Source: Ricinus communis (lineage: Eukaryota; Streptophyta; Magnoliopsida; Malpighiales; Euphorbiaceae). From it: DNA of 64,000 bases. The stretch spans positions 6,427,213-6,491,212 of the forward strand of contig NC_063264.1 of assembly GCF_019578655.1 (NCBI RefSeq). The letters are read 5' to 3'. The translations under genes were made by a program, and so were the position numbers. The notes below the pieces were generated by a model, which was not told the DNA's origin, did no database searches, and was given only the letters and a program-made list of their open reading frames with translations. Positions 38,139 to 49,449 of the stretch are shown one piece after another. The first letter of the stretch is position 1; each line of letters starts with the position of its first letter.

Positions 38139-39343
38139 GGCGAGAGAGAGAGAGGTTGAAGAAAGAGAAACTGAACGGAGGGTTATGTTTTTGTTTTGTT
38201 TCTTTTTCTTGTGCAGAGATTCTTTGAAGGGGGGAAAAAGTTAAGTGTTTTTTGTGTTGTTTTGGAGGGTTAAGACTTGAGAGAACCGTAAATGTTTTTT
38301 TGGTAAACTTTTTAATCAGTCTATATGCTACGTCGTTTCATTGCTTTTTGAGGAAAAAGTTCTTTTCCTAAAGTACCCATCTGTTCATATTTTACTTTTT
38401 ATCATTATGGAAATAATTTCTATATATGTTTTTTTAAGAAAAAGAAATAAAAACCTATTGGAATTATTGCATTTTTAAGCTTTAAATATTAAATTGACAC
38501 TTTTAATTCAGTACATTTCTTATTTAAGTATAGATTAGAAATAATAACTTTAATTATTTAAAAAAAAGGTATATTTGATATTGTGATTATTAATTAAACT
38601 ACACTTTAAAAAAAAAGGAATTCATAAATAACAAAATGGTTAAGAATCTTAGTTTTAGGAGTCTGAATTTATGCAGCTTAAATTATTGAGTGATGATAGT
38701 GGGGAACATATTACTTGGAGCTGAAGAGATATTGGCTATCATATCATGTCCATAACTTTTATTTTTTAAATAAGAATATGCAAATAATTTGAATTATAGT
38801 CCGTTTTATGGCTAAAAATTATTGGATATATATGGTCCAACGAAATACACTTTTTAATGTCAATTTGATACTTAAATTAAAAACTGTTTTATGCTTGTTA
38901 ATAGTGTAAAAGAGAAATAAAAATATTAAACTGTTTGGAAGTCACAAAAAGGAGAGGAAATTTTAAAATTATTATTCCAACGATTATATCCTTACTAAGT
39001 TTCTCTATTTTGATCCAGTAAATTTTTTTAAATAATAATTAATTAAAAAATATTAGTGATTTTATTTTAATTTTTCTTTCAAATGAAATAAGATTTACTA
39101 AAAAAAATTCAATTAAATACAATATTAATAATTTTAAAATATCTTTTTATTCATTTGAAGCTGATAATGATAAACTTTAGGTTATACAATGAGAATTGTT
39201 ATAGAGATAAACTCCCATTAACGCTCATGGTTGATGAAACAATTTAAACTTGAGGTCATCTAAACTCTTACAGGTGAAACTTTTAATTAAGTTAACCCAT
39301 GATTGTCGGTTGTTATAAGTTTTTACATGAGAAATATAAGTTG

Positions 39344-39346
<3 letters not shown>

Positions 39347-39377
<31 letters not shown>
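39347..39377. repeat. (TAA)n microsatellite
   Basis: About ten uninterrupted ATA/TAA units in AT-rich DNA. Confidence 0.95.
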
Positions 39378-39380
<3 letters not shown>

Positions 39381-41004
39381 AAAGAGGATGAGAGAGTTTA
39401 CGGTATTCTAACATTAAAAATAAAATTTGAATTATGAGCTAGTAAAAGCTATTCGTAAAAATGAAGTCATAATTAAAAATTAAAAATTTGATGTTTTAAT
39501 TTTTATATTTTTTTCTATTTTAGAATTTAAATTATTATTTTTTATTTAATTAGTTGTTTGAACCTGCTAAAAATGTTCAATATAGTGTTTCTAGCCGGTT
39601 TTATAAATTAAAGTACTTATTTGACTTATTTTAATAATAAATTAACTTAATTACCATCTCTTAAAATAATATTATATTTCTTTCCATTTTTTAATTTTTA
39701 TTCATTTTTTCTTTTTAAAATTTTATTTATATTTCAAAAAATTAGAAAAAATAAAATTATTTTATTTTTTCATTCATTCAAATAAAATTTCTAAGAATTA
39801 AATGTTATACAGATTCTTTTATTTTTATATATTCACTTCAAAAAATAAAAACAAAAATACTCACTTATTTCAAAAAAAAAAAAAAGAATAAGGTATTAAA
39901 TGTTTTAAAAAAATAACTTTTAAAAATAAAAAGATGATGAATGAATTTCTTTTGTTTTTTTAACCAATGAATGAAATTAAAAGAATTTAAGCTAATAGTT
40001 CTTTTAGTGCTAAAAAAATTAATATAAAATAGAATAAAGATAAATAAAATTAAGAAAAAGATAAAAGAATAAATAAAAAAAATTACAAGTGAAGATGAAT
40101 AAGGATATTTAGGTCATTTTATATTTAAAATGAGTTAAATTATTACCTTAATCTCTAAAACATGCAAGAGACACTATAATATATATAAATTAATAAGTTT
40201 AGAAATTTGATTAAAATAAAATACTGAAATTTTTAAAATTAAAAAAAAAAATTTGAAAAATTATCTCTAAAATAAATAGTAATTAAATGGAAACTTAATT
40301 TAGCATTAACCAAAGATTTTGTAAGCTTCCGGGGAAGATAAGATGTAACGTGGTATATGCAGTGATTCACTTATTCCGTACGAGAGAATGATTCCATTTC
40401 AAACCCTTTCAAATTTCAGTTTACTAGGCATGTGACCTTCTCCTTCTCTTATTTCTATAATTACTTTGCTCCTGTTTGGTACAATTGAAAACCTCCATCA
40501 AAAATTATAGGAATAGCATTTCAAAGAGAAAACACTTATGAAGAAACAAATAAATTTAGGGATAAAGTATAAAAGAATATAGCCTACTTTTACTATTTTA
40601 TAATTTTTAATATTGTATTTTTTATTAAAAAATATATTTGATTACAGATCGTGATATAAAATATTTCGCTCTCAAAAAAATATAAACTTATAAGAATTTA
40701 GCTATTTGTATGCCGATCAACTATCATTATCACATTGCACATGTTTGATAATATAAATTTATAACTTAATAATTCAGAATGTCGCTATTTACCTGTTGAG
40801 TTATCTCATCAAATTAGTAACTTTTTGAATTATAATTTAATGGTCAAATAAAAAAATTAAAAATTGTTAATCTCTAAACTCACATTTTTAAATGCAAGCA
40901 CACATGATAATAATGACTTATTAAAGTAAAAATGACTAGACTCTTTACGAATCAAAATTTTTAATTGTAAGATATTTCTTTTGTCACGATGAGATGTAAT
41001 TACG

Positions 41005-41630
41005 TAATATTAATCTCACATGTGGGAGTTTTTAGCCACTCTTTGTTGGTAAAATTCATATGTATATCTTGTTAAATTAGAAGAAAACTAATCGTTTATC
41101 CATATGTTCCACGATCGTTATTATTATTTTAATTATAAAATTAAATTTATAGATATAATTTAATAAATTTTTAAATTTTTAATATTAATTTATAATATTT
41201 AAAAATAGTAAACTAACTATTTTTAGATGTCCTTAATTTTTTAGTTTTATTAGTATAATAATATAAAAAATTTTAAATATTTATTTATTAATTCTAATAT
41301 TATATAAATTAATACTATCACATGTGCGAGTTTTCAGCCACCCTTTACTGGTAAAATTCATATATGCATATTTTGTTAAATTAGAAGAAAACTAGTTGTT
41401 TAATAGTGCGTTACACGACTATTATTATTATTTTAATTATAAATTAAGTTTATAAATACAATTTAATTTTTTTTAATTTTTAATATTAATTTATAATATT
41501 TAGAAAAATAGTAAACTAACTATTTTAAATATTCTTAATCTGTTTTTTAAATTTTATTAGTACAATTATATAGAAATAACTTTAGAATATTTATTTATTA
41601 ATTCTAATATTATATAAATTAATTATATCA
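41005..41630. repeat. approx. 310-bp tandem duplication
   Basis: Copy A (from about 41006) and copy B (from about 41310) share, in order, CACATGTGGGAG / CACATGTGCGAG, TGGTAAAATTCATAT, TTGTTAAATTAGAAGAAAAC, AATAGTAAACTAACTATTTT and TTCTAATATTATATAAATTA. Diverged, and in the same orientation. Confidence 0.8.
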
Positions 41631-42301
41631 ATATAATTGATATTATTATTTTCTATAATTAGAATTATTATTATATTAGAAAAATAATTTATTAGTTAAT
41701 ATAATATTAAAATATAATTAAATATGCTATTTTTTAAAATGATAATTATTTAGTTAGAAAATTAGTTTATTATTAATATGTTATTTCTTATAATTAGAAT
41801 AAGTGTTTAATTATAAGTGTAATTTATTAATCAATAAATTAATAGAAAAAATTACAAATTACACGTAAGCTTGAATCCCATGTGTAAAAGATAAATACAC
41901 ATATCAAAATAATAATTTTATGTGTCATAAATTAAGCACACGTGTAAAAGAAAAAATTCGTAAATTAATATATATAGATAGATACAACAAAAATTGCATA
42001 AATTTACACATCAGTTTCTTAAGATTATTATAATATTTTTTTAAGAAAGGATAACTTTAATTTTTTATTATTATAACTTTAATTATACAAGTAATTAAAA
42101 TTAAAATTCATTCTTCACTCTTAAATGGGAAGAAAAATTGATTCCATAAGTAAATGAAATAAATTAATAAGTTAAAGAAGAAATTCATAGAAGCTTTAAA
42201 CTTCGATAAAAGTTTATATTAACAAAAGATTTTTCTTGAAAATGCTACTGCATAAATTGAATTTTCTTCGATAAAATACAGGTCTAAAGTGGACCGAGCC
42301 A

Positions 42302-42309
42302 TGGGCCCA
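42302..42309 (+). promoter_or_regulatory. site II-type TGGGCC element
   Basis: TGGGCCCA, a palindromic version of the TGGGCY site II word common in plant housekeeping and mitochondrial-gene promoters, lies 92 bp before the cysteine-synthase-like start codon. No TATA box is evident, in keeping with that promoter class. Confidence 0.45.
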
Positions 42310-42400
42310 ACCCAACCATAGCAAAACGGAAGTGGCCGCCTCTATCTTATAACAGTAAGCCGTTAGTCTTACTAGCTCTGAGGCTGGAACCGCCACAACA

Positions 42401-45400
42401 ATGGCGCCTGTGAAAACCACAGGAGCCATTGTAGCTGCGATCTCTGTGTCAATGGCACTTCTTTCTTACATACTTTGCAGTTACACATCTAATAAAAATA
42501 CCCGTTTGGAAATTTCTAATAAGAAAAAGAAAAAACCAAGAAATGGACTCATTGATGCTGTCGGCAATACTCCTTTGATTAGGATCAATAGCCTCTCTCA
42601 AGCTACCGGTTGTGAAGTAAGTGCTTCTTCTTCTTCTTTTTTCCAATTTTTCTTCATCTTGTGACCTGAGTCTTTTTTTTTTTTTTTAAATTCTCATTTT
42701 ACGTATTTGGCGCAGTAAAGTTTTCAATTATTAGACTCGGGGTGTGATGAATGATGACTTTTTTTCTATCATTCTATGGTTTTAATTTGATTAGATTGGT
42801 TGAAAGTAATGTTCATGAGCTTCTTTCAAGTCACTGATTTTTAAATTTGAGTATCTTTCTGCTGTTCCATTCTCTTGTAATTGCCTTTCATGTTGTGAAT
42901 TGGGTGTTCTGCTTTTTTCTGATTGAGGGATGTTTCATGTTTCCATGGTTAAAAAGATTTCTTTTTAAAGAAAGTTGATTATGAATTTCTTTTTCTTTGT
43001 TTAGATTCTCGGGAAATGTGAGTTTCTGAATCCTGGAGGCAGTGTGAAAGATAGGGTTGCTGTGAAGATAATTGAAGAGGTAAACTACTTGAAACTTTGG
43101 TTCATCAATTGTGTCAATTTAAACATGAAACTATAGTTTCAATAGTTTAGGCATGTAGGTGAGGGAATATATGGGGAAATCAACTTTAGACAGCAGGAAT
43201 AGAACGGAAAATAATTGCACCACATATTTAGCCCTTGTATAGAGCTTAGAGCTGGGGCTCATTTAGCTGTTTCTATCAAAATATAGATGGCAGCGGGAAA
43301 TTCTTTATTGATATTAGAGCTGGATGTCTACAGCACATAATTTTTCATAATGCACTTATCCAACACAAATCAGAAGCTAAATGATAGTCTTTTCTTGCTT
43401 ATATCAATGGGAACATGAATTTATTACAGAAAGTTTCTACATCTGCCTTCTCAGTTCCCACATTTAATGACTCTCTGTTTCCATTGCGAATTTATGAGAA
43501 ACAGAAGCGCATCTAAATTCTTTTACATATTTGCATAAAATGCATTCTTATTGACTCTGAAAAAGCTGTCAATATATTGTATTTTATGTTAAGGTTTTTT
43601 ACTAGTTCAATAATTTTTTTCCCTGCTTTCTGGATTCGTCTAGGCTCTGGAATCTGGCCAGTTATCTCAGGGTGGAGTTGTAACTGAGGGAAGTGCTGGA
43701 AGCACTGCTATCAGCCTTGCTACAGTGGCTCCTGCTTATGGATGCAAATGCCATGTGGTCATCCCAGATGATGTTGCTATTGAGAAGGTATGGATAGAAT
43801 GTTTTTTGAATGAACTATTTGTATTATGTGATCACATATTCACATCGTTAATATCTGAAGGCAGAATGGACTAAGGGAAAGATTCATGTAGATAGTAGAT
43901 CTTTCAGGAAATGCCTAAGATTTGCATATTCCTTGATGAATGTTCCTCTTAATGGTTTCCGGCTTTCGGGGATACCTCCATCTTGCAGCCTAGGTGAGAT
44001 TCAAAAGAAAGGCAACAATAAACTTTAGAAGTTCTAAATGAGCTTGTTGGCATTTATTGAAATAGCTACGTGTGTACTTGTGCATCTGGCATGTTTGGGT
44101 ATGAGTACCTGTCCTTTGTATCATCATTTATGTGCTGCAACAAATTGAATGAGCACCTAAATCCTTCAAAGCATATTTTATGTGCTGCAACAATCTTAAA
44201 CTGGTGTCTTATGAACCTTTTTGCTAGTCCCAAATTCTTGAAGCATTGGGAGCTACTGTTGAAAGGGTAAGACCAGTTTCAATTACACACAGAGACCACT
44301 ATGTCAATGTTGCTAGGCGACGGGCACTTGAAGCAAATGAATTAGCTGCAAAGCATAAACAATATGATCAAATTGATGGCGAAAAAAGTAATGGTTACAG
44401 ATCTGAGGGAGAAAAACAAGGTTCAGTTTTCTCAAAATATTGCAATGGGGGTTTCTTCGCTGATCAGTTTGAAAATTTGGCCAATTATCGAGCCCATTTT
44501 GAGGGTACTGGGACTGAAATTTGGGAACAAACAAATGGTAGTTTAGATGCATTTGTGGCAGCTGCAGGCACTGGTGGGACTGTGGCTGGTGTTTCTAGGT
44601 TTCTGCAGGTCGAACTCTTTTCACTCTTCAAAATTTGTCATTTATGTTTTGCTAGGATAGTCTTATAAATCCTTGTTACATTCTTTACAGGAAAAGAATC
44701 CAATTATCAAATGCTTTCTCATAGATCCTCCAGGTTCTGGTTTGTTCAATAAGATAACAAGGGGGGTTATGTACACTAAAGAGGAGGCTGAAGGGAAAAG
44801 GCTAAAGAATCCATTTGACACTATAACAGAAGGAATTGGAATTAACAGAATAACTCAGAATTTTATGATGGCAAAACTTGATGGTGCTTTTAGAGGCACA
44901 GATAAGGAGGCAGTGGAAATGTCAAGGTCAGCCCTTGATCTGCTCTTGAGATCTATTTCGCTGTGGTTCTTTCTTTCTTTTGGTTTTTTTTTTTCCACTG
45001 AGCAGTAGGAAATTATAATCGCCGGTGATGATATGCCAATTTCCTAGTCTCTCAATTCTTGCCACACCTGCTAGTGTCTTAGCTGTTTTCTTTGTTTTCT
45101 TCTTATTAACCTTAAATGGAAAACGTTTTGGCAGTTATCACTGAATTATTTGTCGAAAATCATGAGTTACTACTACCCTTAGCATTTGGAATGAAATGAC
45201 TTCTTTCAATGCTTGAAATTCTTCCTGTTTAGGGCCCAGTTCAACCATGCTCCTAAAGAACTATCCCTATTATTTTACTTGTCAATGTCCAGACAAAAAC
45301 TGTTTCTAATTTTTTCTAAACTAAGTTTTCACAATTGTATGTAACTCAAATTTATTTGTAGGTTTCTTTTGAAGAATGATGGCCTCTTTCTGGGGAGTTC

Positions 45401-45584
45401 TTCAGCCATGAATTGTGTTGGGGCTGTTAGAGTTGCACAGGCGATTGGCCCTGGTCACACGATAGTGACCATTCTTTGTGATAGCGGGATGAGGCATCTT
45501 AGTAAGTTTCACAATGCTGAGTATCTGTCCCAGCATGGTTTAACACCCACAGCCACTGGATTAGAGTTTCTTGGAATCAAGTGA
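42401..45584 (+). CDS. membrane-anchored cysteine-synthase-like PLP enzyme
   Basis: A fold-type II PLP enzyme of the O-acetylserine(thiol)lyase / cystathionine beta-synthase family. Six exons: 42401-42616, 43005-43079, 43644-43787, 44228-44608, 44691-44926, 45362-45584; all in phase, giving 424 aa. Residues about 8-27 form a hydrophobic N-terminal anchor, followed by a Lys-rich stretch. The catalytic core starts at GNTPLIRI. Lys87 in GGSVKDR is the predicted Schiff-base lysine. The substrate loop is TEGSAGST (111-118) instead of the TSGNTG of classical cysteine synthases. The phosphate-binding GTGGT is at about 259-263. About 30 extra residues (near 185-225) are inserted, relative to bacterial enzymes. 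It matches the divergent plant subfamily I remember as AT1G55880, not the cytosolic, plastid or mitochondrial OASTL trio. The actual reaction is unproven. Confidence 0.9.
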
Positions 45585-46342
45585 AGATTGGGGCTGGCTG
45601 AGATTTTTGTCAAGAGTTGAAGAAGGAATTGGAGCAATGCTCGTGTTTCAAAATTTTGTGAAGGTTGTAGTATGAAGATTTAGTTCGGCCTGAAGGTTTT
45701 AGCAATTAGATAATGAAGCAGTGGTATCAGGTAGATTGATCACCATTCATTTTAAAAGGATTAGGACATATTCGCAACACAGCGTGCGTATAGAATTGTT
45801 AATTTATAGTTTTGGTTGAAGAAGAGAATTCTGTAGATTCATTCAAATTATTTTTTGAACATATTGAGGTTTGAGATTGCACCAATGACAAAATCTTTAG
45901 TCCTGATGTTTTTCTTTTTCCTGTTTATGGGGTCAATTTTATGTGCATGTCTCGTATTTTCCTCTCCGCTGGGATCAATTGAAAGGTCTTGGTGCAAGTA
46001 CATTGCTGAAAGCTTGGTTCCTGGTTATGAAAAATCAGGTTTCATATTCTCAACTCCATTCACTTACTGGCAAAATGGTAGAATTTTATAAGCTAAAAAT
46101 TGCTAGTAAGGATGCTGTCACATGCTAGAAAATTATCAAACATTCTAAGATAAACCAAGTTAACTATATTGCAGAAACTTCATAGAAACATTAAACATAA
46201 TAAATACATAAAAGAACTTGGTATCTAAACCTAAACCTCATCTCTTAGCATCATCATTCTCAGTTACAAAGATTCATATTCAAAATACCATTGACTTCTT
46301 GAAGCTTGGCTGAAAATGTGTATACCATTGTTTTCATGTGCT
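45585..46342. other. convergent 3' region, no gene seen
   Basis: It lies between the cysteine-synthase-like gene and the minus-strand acidic membrane protein and must hold both 3' UTRs. The hydrophobic open frame at 45855-46091 has no family resemblance, and its context is UTR-like. Confidence 0.5.
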
Positions 46343-47086
46343 TCAATCTGTATACCCTGAACCCTTGATGGAGCCCACGGAGAGATCAATCTCAATCAAG
46401 TTCTCTTCTTCATTCACTTCACTAATCTCTGCCAGTAACTCCATTAGACCTTCTTGCCTGAAAATGGATTCAGGGAAGTATTCTGGCAATTCTGTCTGCA
46501 GTTTTTCCTCTGATTCTTCATTTAACTCGGAAGAATTATTATCTGGAAAACTGATTTCTATGAGATTATCATCTTCATCATCATCAGAAGAAGAAATTGA
46601 ACATTCAGATATGGCTACATTTTTACCCACATTATTGAAAGACATCCAATTAAGCTCAAAATTGTCACTTGCTGAGAAATCATCACTACTTTCACTAGCT
46701 GACGGGAAATCTGTTGATTCAACTTGGTACTCATGGATGTCACTAACTTCACTCTGTTGTGCAGAATTATTGAATGTAACAGCTTCCAGTTCTGCACTCA
46801 GCTTCTGTTCTTCAACTTCATTTTCAAGTAAGTTGTTGTTAGGGGTACTCATGGAACCTTCTTCATCTTGAGTAGGATTCTTACCAGTGATCACCTTTTG
46901 CTTTGAGAATGTGACAACGAAAACAGTTGAAAAGAGCAAAATAGAGATTGTTGCAAGAAAAGGAAAGAGGCCAAAACTTGGGAAACAAATGAAGACTATA
47001 GAAGAAACAAGGACTGCAAAAGAGAGTAGTGATAGTATGAAGAAACACTGGGAAGAAGAAATTTGCTTCTCAGCTGTTTTCCACAT
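46343..47086 (-). CDS. acidic two-helix plant membrane protein
   Basis: A single-exon gene of 247 aa. The start is placed at the ATG at 47086 (MWKTAEKQ), since the longer frame begins only with TTG. Two adjacent hydrophobic helices (about 14-35 and 41-60) open the protein. A long Ser/Asp/Glu-rich hydrophilic region follows (about 65-205), with clusters such as SSSDDDEDD. The end is a conserved-looking block with EGLMELLAEISE, then NEEENLIEIDLSVGSIK. I remember this tail from uncharacterised plant membrane proteins. Function is unknown. It shares architecture, not evident sequence, with the acidic protein at 14208. The plus-strand frame over the same bases (46338-46871) is an antisense shadow. 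Confidence 0.75.
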   Translation of the reverse strand: MWKTAEKQISSSQCFFILSLLSFAVLVSSIVFICFPSFGLFPFLATISILLFSTVFVVTFSKQKVITGKNPTQDEEGSMSTPNNNLLENEVEEQKLSAELEAVTFNNSAQQSEVSDIHEYQVESTDFPSASESSDDFSASDNFELNWMSFNNVGKNVAISECSISSSDDDEDDNLIEISFPDNNSSELNEESEEKLQTELPEYFPESIFRQEGLMELLAEISEVNEEENLIEIDLSVGSIKGSGYTD

Positions 47087-49449
47087 TTTTCCAGGGATCG
47101 AAAACAATCTTTGAGATGGGATGATGGGCAAAGAGTAGTTCTATATAAAAGACTATCAAAAAGCTTCTTCTCTTTGTATTATTTGTGACAAGAAACTACC
47201 TAGAACAGGAGCTGATTTAGCTGTTTATATTTAGAAAAAGGGTAATCTGCATTGAAGAAAATTGGATACAGGAGAAAAGCTGAAAAGCCATACTAGCATA
47301 CCTGGACTGAGTTATCAAGGCAGAACCCAAGAATCTAATTGTTAAAAGGAATGAGAAATGACAGAGCTACTCGTTGCTGCACTTGGAATATACAAAATCA
47401 GGGCCATCTGTTTTCTCTTGACACCAAACTGTTTGTTTGTTCTTATTTGCTACTGATTTTCTCCAGTCTTGAAAAGAATAAAACTAGTATCATTTCTCAA
47501 TCTCAAAGCTCTGGAATGACCAAATCCATGTGCTCTAGTACAACACATATGTGCTCTCCACATGGCACCATGAAACCCATCAACACAAAAGAAAAAAAAA
47601 AACTCACAAACCTAAAATCTTCATGCTTTTAACAATGTCCTCTCTTTTGTCATTCTCTTTTTACTAACAATCGGACAAAACCTATTAACAAACTCAAAAT
47701 CTTTATCCTCAAAAGGGTGTCTCGATAAAGATAAAATGGAGAAAGAAACACAGTTTTTGAGCTCAAGTCAAGTGAAAAATCCTCATGGCTAGTAAAAGTA
47801 AAGCCATTTTCTGAAATTTTGTCAGGGACCTAATTACCAAAAAGGGAACAGTAATAAGTAATGATGACCCATTTTCTGTTGTCTGCAATTATACCATCAA
47901 AGTGAAATGTTGTAATTATATTAGTCCATTTCTGCTACTGCATGCCCCTTGAAGGTTAAATGGAGTCCCATTACTTTGAAGAGACCTTTTTGGCTTGTAA
48001 TACCAAGCACCATTAATCTCGTGTTTCAGACAGGTAAATCAGAGCTAGTGAAACAAGATGGTCAGATTCATGGTAGGCACTGCGGAAAGACATTGAATGC
48101 ATGGCACTGCCTTATAGGTGCCATTATTTTGGTCTGCACATATACCAAAACATTTTATCATCCATTTGCAAAAAAAAAAAAAAAGAAAAAAACAACCAAT
48201 AACAATCCAAGAAAAGTAAAATCATGCATGTATTTAAAATTAATATACTGTATATATATTGCATGTTTGTATGAAATTGTAATTGCAGCTTTAAGTGTTT
48301 CAATAATTCAATGGTGGGTATGCAACAAATTGCTATCTTGCAACTGAAGGGATCCAAATTTCTCAAATCTGCTTTATGGTATGGTTAGTTGAAGGCCAAA
48401 AAAAAAAAAAAAAAAAAAAAGAAAGGTAAAGGAAAACAAAAGTAGTATTGCTGCTCTTTTGACCTATGCAAAGGTTACCTTTTGCCTTGCTGGCTTAATT
48501 ATCTCCTCGTGCACTCCTTGTAATTATGTGTTTGTGGAGAGCATATGGGTAATTCTCAAAGTTACTTAGTCTCCAAAATCAAAAGTAAAATCAAACATAG
48601 GTTCCTGTAATTTTGACTGTCAAAGATTTTTATGGCCTCTGCAAAACTTTGACCATCCTCAAACCCTAAATTTCAATCTCTCTATACTTTCAGCAACTTG
48701 CACAGAGCATTTCATTATGTTAATCAGCAGTTTTAATATGTAATTATATATCAATTAATCATACTTAGATGCACATGTTAAATAAAAGTTTTATTTACAA
48801 AATTAAATTTATGTAAGAATTTATTCATTTTTCTGAAATTATATATTTATTTATCAATAAAATGTCAGTTATATTTTAAACTAAGTGTGATAAACAAAAA
48901 TAAAAAATGTTAAAATATTTATTACAGCTGAGCTTAATTATTAAAAGATTTTCAAAATTAATCAATCAAGTTTAACATTGATTTTTAAGCTGATGATGGC
49001 ATTTATTAATCACAACCGTAAATCAAGCATATGCCCAATCCAATCAACACAGACCTTCAGAACCTTACCATAATGACAAAACAACCCTCAATCCCTTTTT
49101 TCCCACTCAAACCCAATACCATCGCAACATTCGAGGGCAATTCCGGAAATAGAAAAATTGCACACAAAAATTTCACAGCCATTAACACGCACAGGTTTCT
49201 AGTTTTCTACCTTTCTAGGGTTAGGGTTTTTGATTTTAATTAAACATTAAATCTGTATGCAATTTCAATTTGCACCGAAAACATTACATATTTATATAAT
49301 AAAGTTCAGTGCTTTTTGTTCACATTACATTCACAGATCACTGAATTTTTTTTCTTGGGTTTCACGCTGTGAAATCTCTACCGTCTGATCTTGATTCATC
49401 TGGGCTTTAGCGCCCTGTCGCCATTGAAATCCATTATCGTCAGCGTCTC
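47087..49449. other. intergenic DNA between divergent genes
   Basis: It includes promoters of the minus-strand membrane protein and of the plus-strand small gene. It carries an A-tract at 48398-48420 and a shorter one at 48170-48190. GC-richer text just before 49450 is probably the leader of the downstream gene. No additional gene is supported. Confidence 0.5.
47141..47150 (-). promoter_or_regulatory. TATA box of the acidic membrane-protein gene
   Basis: On the minus strand the sequence reads TTTTATATAG, about 55 bp before the ATG at 47086. This predicts a short leader of about 30 nt and supports the chosen start. Confidence 0.55.

Larger units (their letters stand above)
38139..42400. other. 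AT-rich intergenic DNA
   Basis: Almost featureless A/T-rich DNA with a TAA microsatellite (39347-39377) and an approximate 0.3-kb tandem duplication (41005-41630). The last 120 bp before the next gene are GC-richer and contain promoter-type words. No gene seen. Confidence 0.5.

Noticed and set aside
45855..46091. 78-codon frame with a signal-like start
   Set aside because: Lies in the shared 3' region of two convergent genes and shows no known domain.
46338..46871. 177-codon Ser-rich plus-strand frame
   Set aside because: Antisense shadow of the acidic membrane-protein gene, whose strand has ATG, TATA box and membrane helices.
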